Counted from the first letter of the stretch, positions 36,336-50,708 are shown. The stretch: DNA of 64,000 bases from Nemophila menziesii (GCA_029959085.1 JARWIR010000002.1:60318154-60382153); one strand, 5' to 3'. Notes: generated by a model not told the origin, from the sequence alone. Numbers and translations: made by a program.

Positions 36336-37449
36336 GGTATGAATCCGTGCGAAAGGAACTAAAAACATATTAATTTAGAAAAATAAATATAACACATGTG
36401 GTTAGAGGTATACTATTCTTGAGATAAATAAACTAAAAAATGTTCACCCAAACACAAAAAAAAATTTAATGCATTTTGCACAAAAAGCGACATAAATATA
36501 AATCAACCAAAATATATCTTATGTAATAAAAAATAAGAACCTCAAATAATTGAAATGACATAAATATGAAATAGCTCAAAACTGCTAAATGTCTTTTTTC
36601 TTGAATTTTTTCAATATTGTTATTTATTTTTTGTTCGTCTGTTTGATAACTCTACAAATCGCTCGACAATACCAAAAAAATTTAATTGATTCATCGATCC
36701 AAAGCGTACGTCATTCTCGGTCCAGTCTGTATAACAAAAAAAAGTAAAATAATTATGTGAAGGATCATACCTAATAGTAGTCGTAAAGATAAACTATAAA
36801 CAACCATATGTCTCATAATTGTACAAAACGTAGATATATCAACATATGTATATATATATATATCTCGCTCGATAATAAAAAAGTTATCTGATCAATAAAT
36901 TAGTGCCAAAGCGTACACCATTCTTGGTCCGGGTAACTTTCTACTTCACTGTAAAAACAAACTAAAAAAAAAACAATTATGTAAAGGATATTACATAATA
37001 ATAGTCGTAGAAAAAGGAAAAAACTCACACATCGTTTTACTTCTGATAGCATCATTTTTTATAGTTAAAAAGCTTTCGATGGTCATAAAATAGTTATTTT
37101 ATGATTTGTATAAATATATAATAAACAAAATAATATAAATATGTTAATTAAAAAAATTAGTAAAAAAAAAACTCACAGCATACAACTTCACTTCTCATAG
37201 GGTGAAAGCTTCAATGAACATGGTATGATTTGTATAAAAAAAAAGAATAGATATATTAATCAAAAAGCAATTCAAATTTTTTAATAGAAAATTCTAAAAC
37301 AAAAAAATATTATCCTAATAAAAAAAATTAACAATATAATCTTAATTTTTTTTAGTTTGTTTTAAATCTCACAGAATATGTACTTATTCGGTGTTTAATT
37401 TATTTTTTAAAATTAAATTTATCAAAGTGCCTTCACACGGGTTTATACC
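36336..37449. mobile_element. Inverted-end cassette 2, hybrid (U5)
   Basis: The left part resembles the following module cluster (ACTTCTGATAGCATCATT, without the CTCCCAGTGG segment). The right part shares CAACTTCACTTCTC and ATGAACATGG with cassette 1 of the same unit. It is about 123 bp shorter than cassette 1. The best reading is the product of unequal exchange between cassette 1 and the neighbouring copy. Confidence 0.5.
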
Positions 37450-37723
37450 ATTTATATATATATATATATATACCAGGTATGAATCCGTGCGAAAGGAACT
37501 AAAAACATATTAATTTAGAAAAATAAATATAACACATGTGGTTAGAGGTATACTATTCTTGAGATAAATAAACTAAAAAATGTTCACCCAAACACAAAAA
37601 AAAATTTAATGCATTTTGCACAAAAAGCTACATAAATATAAATCAACCAAAATATATCTTATGTAATAAAAAATAAGAGCCTCAAATAATTGAAATGACA
37701 TAAATATGAAATAGCTCAAAACT

Positions 37724-37920
37724 CTGTTTGATAACTCTACAAATCGCTCGACAATACCAAAAAAATTTAATTGATTCATCGATCCAAAGCGTACGTCATT
37801 CTCGGTCCAGTATAACAAAAAAAAGTAAAATAATTATGTGAAGGATCATACCTAATAGTAGTCGTAAAGATAAACTATAAACACCCATATGTCTCATAAT
37901 TGTACAAAACGTAGATATAT

Positions 37921-37978
<58 letters not shown>

Positions 37979-38702
37979 CTCGCACGATAATAAAAAAGTT
38001 ATCTGATCAATTAATTAGTGCCAAAGCGTACACCATTCTTGGTCCGGGTAACTTTCTACTTCACTGTAAAAACAAATTGAAAAAAAAAAAACAATTATGT
38101 AAAGGATATTACATAATAATAGTCGTAGAAAAAGAAAAAAACTCACACATCGTTTTACTTCTGATAGCATCATTTTTTATAGTTAAAAAGCTTTCGATGG
38201 TCATAAAATAGTTATTTTATGATTTGTATAAATATATAATTAAAAAAATAATATAAATATGTTAATTAAAAAAATTAGTAAAAAATAACTCACAGCATAC
38301 AACATCACTTCTCATAGGGTGAAAGCATCAATGATCATGGTAATATTTGTATAAAAAAAGAATAGATATATTAATCAAAAAAATGAATAGAAATATAGAA
38401 AATAAAATAAAAACTCACATAGCCCAACATCACTTCTCATACTATAAAAGCTTCCAATGGTCATAATATAATTTATATAAACGAATACTAAACAAAAGAA
38501 AAATAGATATATTAATTAACAAAATAAAAAAACTCACATTATCCCTTTTACATGTAGCATCATACTTCTCATACTTTTTTTGACAAACATCACTCCTCAT
38601 ACGTAAAAGGCTTCCAATAGTTATAATATGCCTATAGTCATTATTCTCATATGGAAGGCTAGGATGAAAAGTTTTCAAATGAAAAAATGGGAATTTAATC
38701 AA
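37724..38702 (-). other. Exon-like module cluster, U5
   Basis: The third set of modules in this unit. About 60 bp are missing just before it (around 37723), where AAAACT joins directly to CTGTTTG. A 4-bp loss removed TCTG from the first acceptor (37810), so that splice signal is damaged here. A long (TA)n tract (37925-37978) lies inside. Confidence 0.4.
37925..37978. repeat. Long interrupted (TA)n in module cluster, U5
   Basis: A TA run with one AAAT interruption, the longest of this site among the units. Confidence 0.9.
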
Positions 38703-38827
38703 ATTATAGAGAAAGTTAAGTTTAGTATAGAATATCTTATCGATGAAGATGGAAAGAAGAATGAAGACAGTCTAAACAAGGTTAAAGACACTATAGGAAG
38801 CGAGGATATAATAATCATATTCTATGG

Positions 38828-39296
38828 GATGAAGCGGATAATGTTTGGCTTTGTGATTCTTCACATGTTAACAGTTGGGAACCAACTAGTATGGCGTCTC
38901 TGGCAGGTAATAAGGAGGGCGGTATTAAAAAAGTGATCACTAAAAGAGCGAGAATTAATACCAATGTGGGGGAGAAATGTGGGCCGTTTTATTGGCCATG
39001 AGATCGGCTGCTGATCTCAATTGTAAGAGTAGCTCGTTAACCTTGAGGTAATTCATGGTATTAATAGGAGAGGGGTATTGACTGGAGGATTCGCCCCATG
39101 ATCTCCGAGGCATGGAGGTGGATAGGACAATTTTCGGACTGGAAAGTAACACACATCAAAAGGGAGCACAATGGGGTTACAGATACACTCGCCTAATGTG
39201 CTAGGCTAAACATTGATATATCTTCTTGTCCATATCATTCTCTCGTTGATTTCATTAACCGTATTAGTAATCTATATTATGGATGTAAGAAGTAAC
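38828..39296 (+). pseudogene. RNase H remnant, U5
   Basis: Reads FSDWKVTHIKREHN (C to T change near 39133). TCATGGTATT replaces TCAAGGTATT in the middle helix. It has the same frameshifts as the other copies. Confidence 0.65.
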
Positions 39297-41160
39297 TATT
39301 ATGTAACCTCATTTGACAAAAAAAATGCCCATGGCAGGATTTGTATAAAATAACTATAATTACACTTAAATTCGATAATTCTAAAGATTGTAAAAGTGAT
39401 GAAATTAGGTTAAAATTATTCAGATTTTTAGAATTTCAATGGTAAAAATTAGTTTTTACCTCAATTTAAGTTCTTCGATTGTTGATGGCTGATTGATGAT
39501 GGTGAAGTATGGTTCCCGAGTGGCAGAAATTTTCTTGTGCAGGAGAGCCGGCATGCTGGAAAGGTGAGTGTTAAGAGACTTCTTTTTGTTTTTTGATCCA
39601 ATGTTATGCGAGTGTGAAGATATGTTCTAAATTTTATGTTTCTGATATTTCAAAGATAAAAACTAGTTGAGATATTTGAGGATTTTAACTTAACAAAAAA
39701 AAACTGCAAATATAAGATAGATCTAATGGTTGGAAAATATATAAAAAATAAAGACATTTCTGACCATCGATTTGAATAAAAAAATCTAAAACGTTAATTG
39801 AAATTGATCTAAAGGTCAAAAATCATAGAAAACAAATCTGATAGTTAAAAAATATGGAGGTGAATACGAGACATTTTGCGTTGTTGGCCCTTTTCCCATA
39901 TTATATATACATATATATGTCATGATGCTTGGAAAAGATATGATTTGATTTTAAAGATGTTCGTTAGCCAATGAGAATGCTAATTTTTTTGTCGGTGACG
40001 AAGTTTCATTGTTTCATCAACTTCTACTTCATGTTATTATTTGTTTGTTGATGTTCAAATACATTTCAAGTGGTGAATGAGCTATTGCATATTTTGTACT
40101 TTTAAATAAAAATTTGAAAAGATGAAACTATGATCTACTTTCTATATCTAAAAGATAAAAAGTTAAGAACCAACATTATTAGTCTACTTCTCTTAGAGAC
40201 AACCAGTTTGTTCAGTTAGTAAGAGAGAGATAAATCTTAAATTTCAGAATTTTTTTCCATGACCGTGATTATTGACATATAAAATAATCTTCTTACCTTA
40301 TCATATATTATAATAGTTATTGTATGATAATCCGGTGAGCATCCAGTTGTCATCAAAGAATAATATTTGAACATTTTACATTTAAACACTTTCAATAAAC
40401 TAAATTACATTTGACTGTTTTACAAGAAACGACTTGATACTTTATGGTTTGTGATTGTCAATGTTGCTTGCAATATATAATTGTCTGCAATCTTCACTCT
40501 TTGGGTCCATCTAAAGGCCAGAATATGCCTTCTTTTGTGGTATCTTTTGAAAGACTTCTCCTTGTTCTAAGGGTTTTATTTTTCACAAATGACAAATTTT
40601 CAGGTTGTTTTCTGTCAGGGAGAACCCTAAAGCAATACAATACAAGTATTAATCGACTTAAAATAAATGATTACAAAATAGCTTATTTGTTTATATTAGA
40701 CAAATATTTATTTTCAATGGGAATTAAATGTTACTATTCATGATTTTACAAGTATCTAAAACAGAGTTTACTAAATAAGTTACACTAATGCTAAGTTTTC
40801 AACATGTTTTTTTTCATCCTTAGCCTTGATGAAAATTACCATGAAGCCTCTTCAATTACGTCACATTCCCTAAAGTAAGGCAATGGTCTAACTTTTTCCT
40901 TTAAAATTGAATATATTATACAACAAGTTTTTATAACTAACACTTATTGCTTTTAAGCCCTTTTTTGTTGTTTTCACTTAAGCTAATCATATTTCATTAA
41001 GAGGGTATGAGGTTGTTTCAAGAAAATTTTATTTGTATATTTAAATTATTAAATAACAATTAAGAGGAACAAAATTAATCAATTATTGCTTATATTTAAT
41101 ACTTTAATTAAAAGATATACATTATTTACATTGTATGTTAGTTGTATCAATTTATGTTAA

Positions 41161-42204
41161 GGTGTTGAGATTGATAATTATACCTTTCATTAGTTTTGAA
41201 TGCTTGTACAAAGGGGACGGCTATTAGAGGGTGTATAGACATATGTGTCGATTATATCAAAGGGTTTTTAAAACAACGTATTTGTGGTGAATTATTTGAT
41301 TCATTTTTACGAACAATGTGGTAAGTTGGATAAATGGAAGAAAGTGTTTGATAAAATTTTTGAGAAAATGTTGTTTCTTGGACTAGTTTGATATGTGGGT
41401 AACCTAGGGAAAGGTCAACTTAAGGAGGCAGTTAAGTTGTTTTTTGAGATGGTTATAGAGGGTATTATGCCTAATTAAATGACTTTAGTGTGTGTGATTT
41501 CAGATTGTGCAAAGTTACGAGATCTTGAGTATTGAGTTAGGGAAAACAGTGTGTGATATAGTTGGGGTATCAGGGGTGAATCTATATACTATTATGGTGA
41601 ATAAGCTTTTTGATGTGTATATGAGAGGAAGTTGGTTACTTATAATATATTTATTTCAAATTTGTGTGCACCTAAAGATGGAAATGGAAGCATTTTTCAC
41701 CTTGAAAGATATAATGAAGCAAGGACATAAACTAGATAGAGTTACCATTCTATCCGCTATTTCAGCTTGTGCGACATTGGGTGATAACTGCTATGGAAAG
41801 CATTCTCATGCTTGTGTTTAGAGAAATGAATTGGATTGTTCAAATACTATTAGTATTGAATTTATTGATATGTATATGAATTTTGGGAAGAAATATTGGG
41901 ATTCTAATGTATTCGGTAGAATGTCAGCGATAAGGCCTTAGTCTCATGGATTTTGTGATTGTTGGGTAGTTAGGAATGATGATATGGAGTTAGCTTAGGG
42001 CATGTTTAACAAGATGCCAGAGACTAATCTTGTTTCATGCAAAGAAGCTTGTATGAGTACGCGATTTAGTTAATTCGAATTATGCAAAGAAAGGAGATAA
42101 AAGTAAATGAGATAACTACGGTGAATGTTCCAGTTCAAGCTTGATTGAAGTAGAGGGAATGCTTCTGATTCACATCAAGAGATAACTTTCACCACTTCAA
42201 TGCT
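41161..42204 (+). pseudogene. PPR pseudogene, U6 copy (extra stop)
   Basis: The long frame opens at 41507 but is cut to 104 codons by TGG to TAG at 41819-41821. The homology continues in frame after it. It shares MEAFFTLKD and the LLIIYLFQICV variant with U7. Confidence 0.85.
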
Positions 42205-42292
42205 AAAATTTTTTTATCAAACAATAATAAATAATTACATATAATTAAAAGGTTAGGTAGGATATTCTAATCAATTCCACCAAATTCTTAGT

Positions 42293-42671
42293 CCGACTAA
42301 TAAAAGAAAAAGTAGGTCTAGATTATTCAATTATCCAATATGATTGGTTGTGAGGTTTTCATTAGTCATATAACTTCTGAAAAATGGAAGGTGGTGCAAT
42401 TTTTGCATTCTTGAAATAACACATGCCATCTCATGATACTGGTATAGAACGGTGGTCTTGATATCCAACTCCGAGAGTGTTGAGTGAGAATAAAGTCAAT
42501 AATGGGCACGAACTAGCAATATTAATTAAAGGTTGGATTGATTGGTCGATAAATGACTGGTGGATAAGGTGAACCTTTTCTAAGAGGGGAAATTTCTTCA
42601 CTGCTTCACTTAAAGCCTCGCTGAAGGTTTCATAATACCCATTAAGTTGAAGACTTCTCAGCTTAGGTGAT
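42293..42671 (-). pseudogene. F-box/LRR pseudogene, LRR exon (U6)
   Basis: As in U4, with private changes CTGAAGGTTTC near 42622 and TCATGATACTGG near 42433. The acceptor TTTGACAG| is intact. Confidence 0.75.
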
Positions 42672-44078
42672 CTGTCAAACCAAATATGATATTATTACAT
42701 TAACACATCACTATAATCATTAAAAAAAACCTATTACAAAAAGTATAATCATATTTTAACTCTTAGAAGCTCTTACTCTTTATTATATTAGATAGTGTAA
42801 CGAATACTTAGAAATGCCCATATTTCCACATTTCTACACTATCAAGATATATACATATGTCTAGTCTAATTGTACATACATATAGAAGTGGAGCCATGTA
42901 TAGTTGAAGGGGAGGGGGCGGAGGCTTGGCCACCCTTGATTTATCAAATAAAAAAATAAATTACTTTAAGTTAAAAGATTAATTTATTATAGTTGAAAAT
43001 CACCATATTTGGTAATGGTCGACACTTTTCCTGTAAAAGTTGCATATATAAATACATGTTTTCGTAGCTAAGTATGTATTAAACTTACACACGACTTGAT
43101 GTGTACATTTACTACATGGCGTTTAACTAATAATAATTAAGCTGAGAAGATTTAATTAAGGGTGTCGATTAGATCTAAGGTATAGTTTATATCCTATCAA
43201 TCTCAATTAGTTCATATTCTTTTGGAAAGATGGGAAACAAATTTAATGTACTCCATGTAGGTTAAACATAATAGTCGATAATTGAGAATGTATTACATTT
43301 ATTAATGACTACATACATATTTGACATCAAATAATTCTAACTATGCTAAAACAAATATAAGAAAGGTAGAGCTAGAGAAAAATATATAGCAAACATTACA
43401 TTCAGGAATAAAAATTTCACCATATATTTCATTTAGGCCTTTTGGTTTGCACTTTCACTTAAAAGGTTCTTAATCTAATTATTAGACCTAATCTCAATGC
43501 CTGGACTATTTCAGTAAGAGGGCATCACACAAGACTTGATTCTTACCTTTACAGCATGGGGCTTAACTAATAATATCATGTGGGGGAGATTTAATTAAAG
43601 ATATAGATTACATCCTATCAATCTCAATAAATTCCATATTCTTTGGGAAATAACGGGCAACAAACTTAATGTCTCAACATACGTTAACACAATCAATTAT
43701 CGAGAATGTGTTACATTTATTGATTACTACATACATAATTCTAACTTGGCTAAAAAAATTAGAAGGAAGGTAGAGCAAGGGAAAATATATTGCAAACAAC
43801 AAACTGTAGAATAAAAAAATACACAATCAATCATTTTCAAAATTAAGAAAAGAAACAATAAAATACCTATATGAGCCACCACAGTGATCCATCTGTAGAC
43901 AAGAAATGATAAAAGCATTAGGGTATCTATCAAAAACAATCTTTTTTAACAATAATGATAAAGAGAAGTTATTATTTTTTGTCGTATAAACAAAGAATAC
44001 TCTATTGAAAAAGAAACTTTAAGAAACAATGTAATAAATTAAAAAAATTAACCCTTTCACCAACCTAAATTGAAATGA

Positions 44079-44283
44079 CATGGCTATCGATCGGTGAGAT
44101 GTGAGCTGATAGATAATTGAACTTAGACCTGGATAAAAACGATTGATGGAGGATAAAAATTAGAAGAGATTAAAATGGCGGCTTAAGAAGAGATGAATAT
44201 TTGATAATGATAAAAGGGACGGTAGTAGGGTTTGTTAATAAGAGAGATGATGTCATGTGCCAACAAAATGACTTTATATATAC
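44079..44283 (-). promoter_or_regulatory. Minus-strand promoter and leader (U6)
   Basis: TATA box at 44269-44283. The leader has one extra A near 44214 and is otherwise as in U4. Confidence 0.45.
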
Positions 44284-44504
44284 TTGATAAAAAAGAAAAA
44301 AGAATAAAATTATTTGTAGATACAATACAATTTCATAAAAAATATTCAAAATAAACATTGAGCAATTTTTTTTATACAAGGAAAAACAAAGAAATTGGGC
44401 TTTTTATTTTTTGGTGATTTGGCTTGTGGGTTAGGAAACTATTTTTATGGCACATATAAAGAAGGTGTAAATATATTTGTTCTTCAAATGGGACTACTGA
44501 AAAT

Positions 44505-44742
44505 ACGTTGGTCAAATTATAACCTATACTATAAATACCCAACAAACATTCAGATTTGTCTCATTAAACACACTTTTCTCTCCACCTTTCCATACCAGAC
44601 AAAAGAACATACTCTCTCTAATGAAGAGCACTCACCGATTTCTCTCTCTTTGTAGCTAACTACTCAAATGTTTAGAAGACAGTAAAATCACAACAAAAAA
44701 CTCAGTGATACCTAATAATACAAGCTAGAGTAGCAAAAGCAA
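44505..44742 (+). promoter_or_regulatory. Plus-strand promoter and leader (U6)
   Basis: TATA box at 44529-44538. The short upstream ORF ends differently (TTTGTAGCTAA), and ACTCGG in the leader became ACTCAG. Confidence 0.5.
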
Positions 44743-44838
44743 ATGTTTGACTTTGTCTTCCTGTTCACCTTCCCCATTCTCTGGGTTTTTACTCTATTCT
44801 TTGTTTGTTTTTTCTTATTTTCTCAAAAATGGAGTTGA
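44743..44838 (+). CDS. Short hydrophobic ORF (U6)
   Basis: Coding sequence as in U4. One change in the leader (AGAGTAGC) lies just upstream. Confidence 0.35.
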   Translation: MFDFVFLFTFPILWVFTLFFVCFFLFSQKWS

Positions 44839-44844
44839 TTACAT

Positions 44845-45735
44845 TAACCACTCAGTGATTTCTTGGATAAACAATGAAATATAATTTACACTCGGTGTTA
44901 AAATGAAGTATGTGAAGTGCATATCAGTAATTTTTTCATGTAGCTGCATATTTCTTATTGTTTTTGTGTACACACATTATTACTTAGTTGTTTTTCCATC
45001 TAAATCTAAACCCATATAGTTTGAATAATAAACGCTTAGTGTTTTAAACATGATTTTAGCAAATAATGGTGAATGACTCTTTTTCTGTTTTTTTTTTACA
45101 TAATGAGGTTATATTACACATAAATTTTATGTTAAAACTCAGAGAATGTGTATTACTCAAATTCGTCACCCTTTTTGATAAAATGCTTACAGTTTGATTA
45201 CTTAGTGTTTCGCTTTATAACGTATTATTAGCATGTAGTCATAAACAACTTTTTTTTTCATGAATTTTTTTTACATAATGAGGTTATATTACTCAGTAAT
45301 TTGTGTTAAAACTCTACGAATGTATAATAAATAGTTGTTGAATACTCAAAGATTTGCTGCATTACTTAAATAGGTTTATTACTCAGTAAATTTACATATT
45401 CCATGTAGTCATTGGTTTATTAAATAATTTTGTGTAAAAATTTAGAAAATGTGTAATAATCAAAAATACATGTTGCTCAGATTCCTGATTGAATACTCAG
45501 ATATCTGTGTTGCAGTACCAAGAGAGGTTTATTACTCAGTAATTTTACATATTCCACTTAGACATTGATTTATGCAGTAATTTCGTACTCGGTGATATGG
45601 TATCATTCAAGGTCTAAGTATGTACTTTTTACTCAGCGACTGAGAACCTACCTACTGCTCATAGGATAAGTATCTAGGTACTACTTAGTGACTACACACA
45701 TAGCCTCTTAGTTGTTTTGTTACTCAATTATTTTT
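44845..45735. repeat. ACTCAGTAAT-like motif tract (U6)
   Basis: Several motifs are more decayed (TATTAAATAATTTTG near 45420, CAGTAAATTTAC near 45387), while the overall tract length is maintained. Confidence 0.6.
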
Positions 45736-47835
45736 CATTTTAGATATACCCGAAAATTGGTTATGTTAAGTTAATCTTTGATTCACTAAATAATTCAAAT
45801 TTAATCAGGGTCTAAATAAGTAGTTGTAATTTTTTTGATTACTCTGACATTTTCTATGTGCCTTTATCGTTATTTTATATCCCCAAAAAGTTACAATACA
45901 TATGTGGTTTAGATGGGCTATTCAAGCTCATGAATAAACTTGGGTAGATGATAGATCATTTTTCTGAATACAATATGACGCACCTAAATCTACTGTGGCA
46001 GGCCTTATATACGAGAGATGCAATACATATAAGCAGTTTAAGAAGTCATCAGTAATAGAATATTTTTCAACTGAATATGGAGCCTTTAAAATTAGAGGTA
46101 AGAAGTTTGGATCACCTTAACAGACTTCAAAATAATGTTAGGCATACAATTCGGTTCTGAATACATACTGAAGGAGCTTTTGAAACAATGTAGCACAAGA
46201 AGTACGTGTTAAATGAGAAAATTTGGTGATGTTAGTCCTATAAATAGTATAATCGTTTTTACAAAAATCAAGAGGATAATTCGTAAAGAATAATTTATCT
46301 TGGAAGACATAGAGAATTTTATGAAACTAGTGTCAATACTGACACACAATACTATATGCTTTACAAAATGTCATTATAGAGTAAAGCACTGGTATGCGGT
46401 TGTATGGGAGAACTTGGATGAGTTGCAATTATATGCTTCAGAAAGTATCTTATAACCATCATAGATAATACTAATAGTTTGAAAATTGTTTTAAATAAGC
46501 CCTAGTTTTCGAGCACGTGAATTGGAAAAAGATATAGAGTCGGGCGCAATACCTAGTTTTCTCTACTATAACTATGCAGTTGGAGCAACAAAGATACGTC
46601 CATATGAAGCATGAAAAAAAGGTTATGATATTAAATATAACTTGGATGTAATTAAATTTATTGGTAAGTGTATTAGATGAGTTGAATTAATACCATGCTA
46701 ATCGTACTTTACATCCTCGCATGTATCATAAGAATCAAATATCACGTCGAGGGACATTGAGGAATAAAATGTTCTCCTTTATAATTATAATTTATTTTCT
46801 TCATCGATGTAAGTCTATTTCACGTTGTGCAGGGACCAACAACTCCATTTACCCTTTGTTATTATCTTTAGATCAATTTACTCAAATATATAATTTTGTC
46901 CCAAAATGGGAGATACCAATAGTTCATATAATATGGACATATAGTATATGATATTGTCTTTTTTTTCTAGGAATATGGTTCTCTTCAAAAATTTATATAT
47001 GATCTCACTACAAATGAGGATGAAAACAATTTGACAAGCTAGCAGAGTTAGAGTTATTGACATTACATCACTCATTATCCTTGAATCAAACTTCTAAAAG
47101 GCTGATGACAATATATTTTTTATCTAGACCATTTAATGAAGAAAATGTTTTTTTAAGTGTTACTCAATTCGATGCAGTGATGATTCTACTCATATTTGGC
47201 TACCTTTTTATAAGATTATGTTTACCTATTTTGCATATTATATGGACAAATCGTGCAATTTAGAGGTTTATATAAATTTATATTGTAACGTTGTATAATA
47301 GGATCATGAATACTTAGAAAATTTGGCTATTATATATAACATAGGGACCAATGGTTTGATTATTCCTTGATATTGATTTTTTTATATTGTTTTGGAATTA
47401 AGATTGATGAGAGGAAATATAAGAGACAGATATAGCTATGGTTACAAAGCTATGGCCCCTTTCTTTAGAGCTAGAGTATTTTACTAAGAAATAGGGAGCC
47501 CGAGACACTTGGGTGGCCAGCCTGTTTCTTGAGATGGTGTCCTGATGAAAGAAATTTACTACTATTAAAACACATGGGTAAATTCGGATTGTGCATAAAG
47601 GGTAACTTGCCACTCTTACCCGTCCCATTTCGAATCCACTAGGTTTGATCAGAGGTGAACATAATAATTGTTTAAACTTTAATGATATTGGTTAATATAT
47701 GTATGAAAAGCGGATCATGAGCTTTGATTTTATTTCATATATCTTACAATGAGGCTCACAGTTTCTTTGTCCAGCTATCTGCACAAATTAACATATTAAA
47801 GAAGGATTAAATAAAGATATAAAAAATCATATAAA
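45736..47835. other. Unrecognised block (U6)
   Basis: Lacks about 17 bp near 46048 (AAGTCATCAGTAATAG) and about 14 bp near 47640 (CCACTAGGTTTGATC) relative to U4. Otherwise it is co-linear and unrecognised. Confidence 0.4.
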
Positions 47836-48078
47836 GATCAATTTTTTTTTTTTGCATTTAAAATTTTTAAATAGAAAATCCTAAACCAAAAAAATATTAT
47901 CCTAATCAAAAAAAAAATTAAAAATATAATCTTTATTTTTTTAGTTTGTTTTAAATCTCACAAAATATGTACTTATTCGGTGTTTAATTTATTTTTTAAA
48001 ATTAAAATTATCAGAGTGCCTTCGCACGGGTTTATACCTGTTACATATACATACATACATACATATATATATATACTA

Positions 48079-49330
48079 GGTATGTTCCGTGCCTGAAAGA
48101 ACTCTAATAATATTAAATTAGAAAAATAAATATAACACATGTGGTTAGAGGTAAACAATTCTTGAGATAAATAAACTAAAAAATGTTCACCCAAACACGA
48201 AAAAAGAATTAATGCATTTTGCACAAAAAGCTACATAAATATAAATAAACCAAAATATATCTTATGTAATAAAAAATAAGAACCTCAAATAATTGAAATG
48301 ACATAAATATGAAATAGCTCATAACTGCTAAATGTCTTTTTTCTTGAATTTTTTCAATATTGTTATTTATTTTTTGTGCATCTGTTTGATAACTCTACAA
48401 ATCGCTCGACAATACCAAAAAAACATTAATTGATTCATCGATCCAAAGCGTACGTCATTCTCGGTCCAGTCTGTAAAACAAGAAACAGTAAAATAATTAT
48501 GTGAAGGATCATACCTAATAGTAGTAGTAAAGATAAACTATAAACACCCATATGTCTCATAATTGTACAAAATGTGGATATATCAACATATATATATATA
48601 TATATATATATCTCGCTCTCGATAATAAAAAAAATTTCTGATCTATTAATTAGTGTCAAAGCGTACACCATTCTTGGTCCGGGTAACTTTCTGCTTCACT
48701 GTAAAAACAAACTGAAAAAAAAACACTTATGTAAAGGATATTGCATAATAATAGTCGTAGAAAAAGAAAAAAACACACACATCGTTTTACTTCAAAAGTC
48801 TCCCAGTGGTCATAAAATGGCCATTGTAGGATTTGTACAAAAAATAATAAAAAACAAAACTATAATTATACTTAAATCAAGTAATTCTGAAAATTATAAA
48901 AATGATGAGATTAGGTTAAAAGAAATAAAGCATCATTTTTTATAGTTAAAAAGCATTCGATGGTCATAAAATAGTTATTGTATGATTAGTATAAATATAT
49001 AATAAACAAAATAATATAAATACGTTAATCAAAAAAATTAGTAAAAAAAAAAACTCACAGCATACAACATCACTTCTCATAGGGTGAAAGCTTCAATGAT
49101 CACGGTATGATTTGTATAACAAAAAAGAATAGATATATTAATCAAAAGCAATTCAAATTTTTTAATAGAAAATCCTAAAACAAAAAAATATTATCCTAAT
49201 AAAAAAAATTAACAATATAATCTTAATTTTTTTTAGTTTGTTTTAAATCTCACAAAATATGTACTTATTCGGTTTTTAATTTATTTTTTAAAAATTAAAT
49301 TTATCAAAGTGCCTTCACACGGGTTTATAC
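48079..49330. mobile_element. Inverted-end cassette (U6)
   Basis: The left end reads GGTATGTTCCGTGCC and the right end CACACGGGTTTATAC. It is flanked by CATACATACATATATATA on the left and an interrupted TA tract on the right. Left-type content with the CTCCCAGTGG segment. Confidence 0.4.
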
Positions 49331-49654
49331 TTTTATATATATATATATATAAATATATATACAAGGTATGAATCCGTGCGGAAGGAAATCAAAACATATT
49401 AATTTAGAAAAATAAATGTAACACATGTGGTTAGAGGTATACTATTCTTGAGATAAATAAACTAAAAAATGTTCACCCAAACAAAAAAAAAAATTTAATG
49501 CATTTTTCACAAAAAGCTACATAAATATAAATCAACCAAAATATATTTTATGTAATAAAAAATAAGAACCTCAAATAATTGAAATGACATAAATATGAAC
49601 TCACTGCTAAATGTCTTTTTTCTTGAATTATTTCAGTATTGTTATTTATTTTTT

Positions 49655-50580
49655 GTTCATCTGTTTGATAACTCTACAAATCGCTTGACAATACCAAAAA
49701 AATTTAATTGATTCATCGATCCAAATCTCGATCCAGTCTGTATAACAAAAAAAATAAAATAATTATGTGAAGGATCATACCTAATAGTAGTCGTAAAGAT
49801 AAACTATAAACACCCATATGTCTCATAATTGTACAAAACGTGGATATATCAACATATATATATATCGCTCGATAATAAAAAAGTTATCTGATCAATTAAT
49901 TAGTGCTAAAGCGTACACCTTTCTTGGTCCGGGTAACTTTCTGCTTCACTGTAAAAACAAACTAAAAAAAAAACAATTATGTAAAGGATATTACATAATA
50001 ATAGTCGTAGAAAAAGAAAAAAACTCACACATCGTTTTACTTCTGATAGCATCATTTTTTATAGTTAAAAAGCTTTCGATGGTCATAAAATAGTTATTGT
50101 ATGATTTGTATAAATATATAATAAACAAACTAATATAAATATGTTAATTAAAAAAATTAGTAAAAAAAAAACTAACAGCATACAACATCACTTCTCATAG
50201 GGTGAAAGCTTCAATGATCATGGTAATATTTGTATAAAAAAAAGAATAGATATATTAATCAAAAAAATGAATAGAAATATAGAAAATAAAATGAAAACTC
50301 ACATAACCCAACATCACTTCTTGTACTATAAAAGCTTCCAATGGTCATAATATAATTTATATAAAAAAATACTAAACAAAAGAAAAATAGATATATTAAT
50401 TAAAAAAATAAAAATCTCACATTATCCCTTTTACATGTAGCATCGTACTTCTCATACTTTTTTGACAAACATCACTCCTCATACGTAAAAGGCTTCCAAT
50501 AGTTATAATATGCCTATAGCCATTATACTCATATGGAAGGCTAGGATGAAAAGTTTCAAAGGAAAAAATGGGACATTAAT
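49655..50580 (-). other. Exon-like module cluster, U6
   Basis: All modules are present. One donor is mutated (ACTAAC for ACTCAC near 50172). The first module has lost about 10 bp (CCAAATCTCGATCC near 49723), which removes the NDVRFG coding part. This is ordinary decay of a non-functional copy. Confidence 0.4.
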
Positions 50581-50708
50581 CAAATTATAGAGAAAGTTAA
50601 GTTTAGTATAAAATATCTTTTCGACGAAGATGGAAAGAAGAATGAAGACAGTCTAAACAAGGTTAAAGACACTATAGGAAGCGAGGATATAATAATCATA
50701 TTCTATGG

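Larger units (their letters stand above)
26413..39471 (+). repeat. Tandem macro-repeat unit U5 (long form, expanded)
   Basis: Same layout as U4 but about 1.17 kb longer, because it holds an additional hybrid cassette (36336-37449). It also has the longest (TA)n tracts of the window. It carries alleles absent from U1-U4, such as TTGGCCC for TTGACCC near 26825 and CATCCAGTTG for CATCCCGTTG near 27283. Gene-less stretches in its first part are about 26518-27385 and 27623-28104. Confidence 0.95.
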
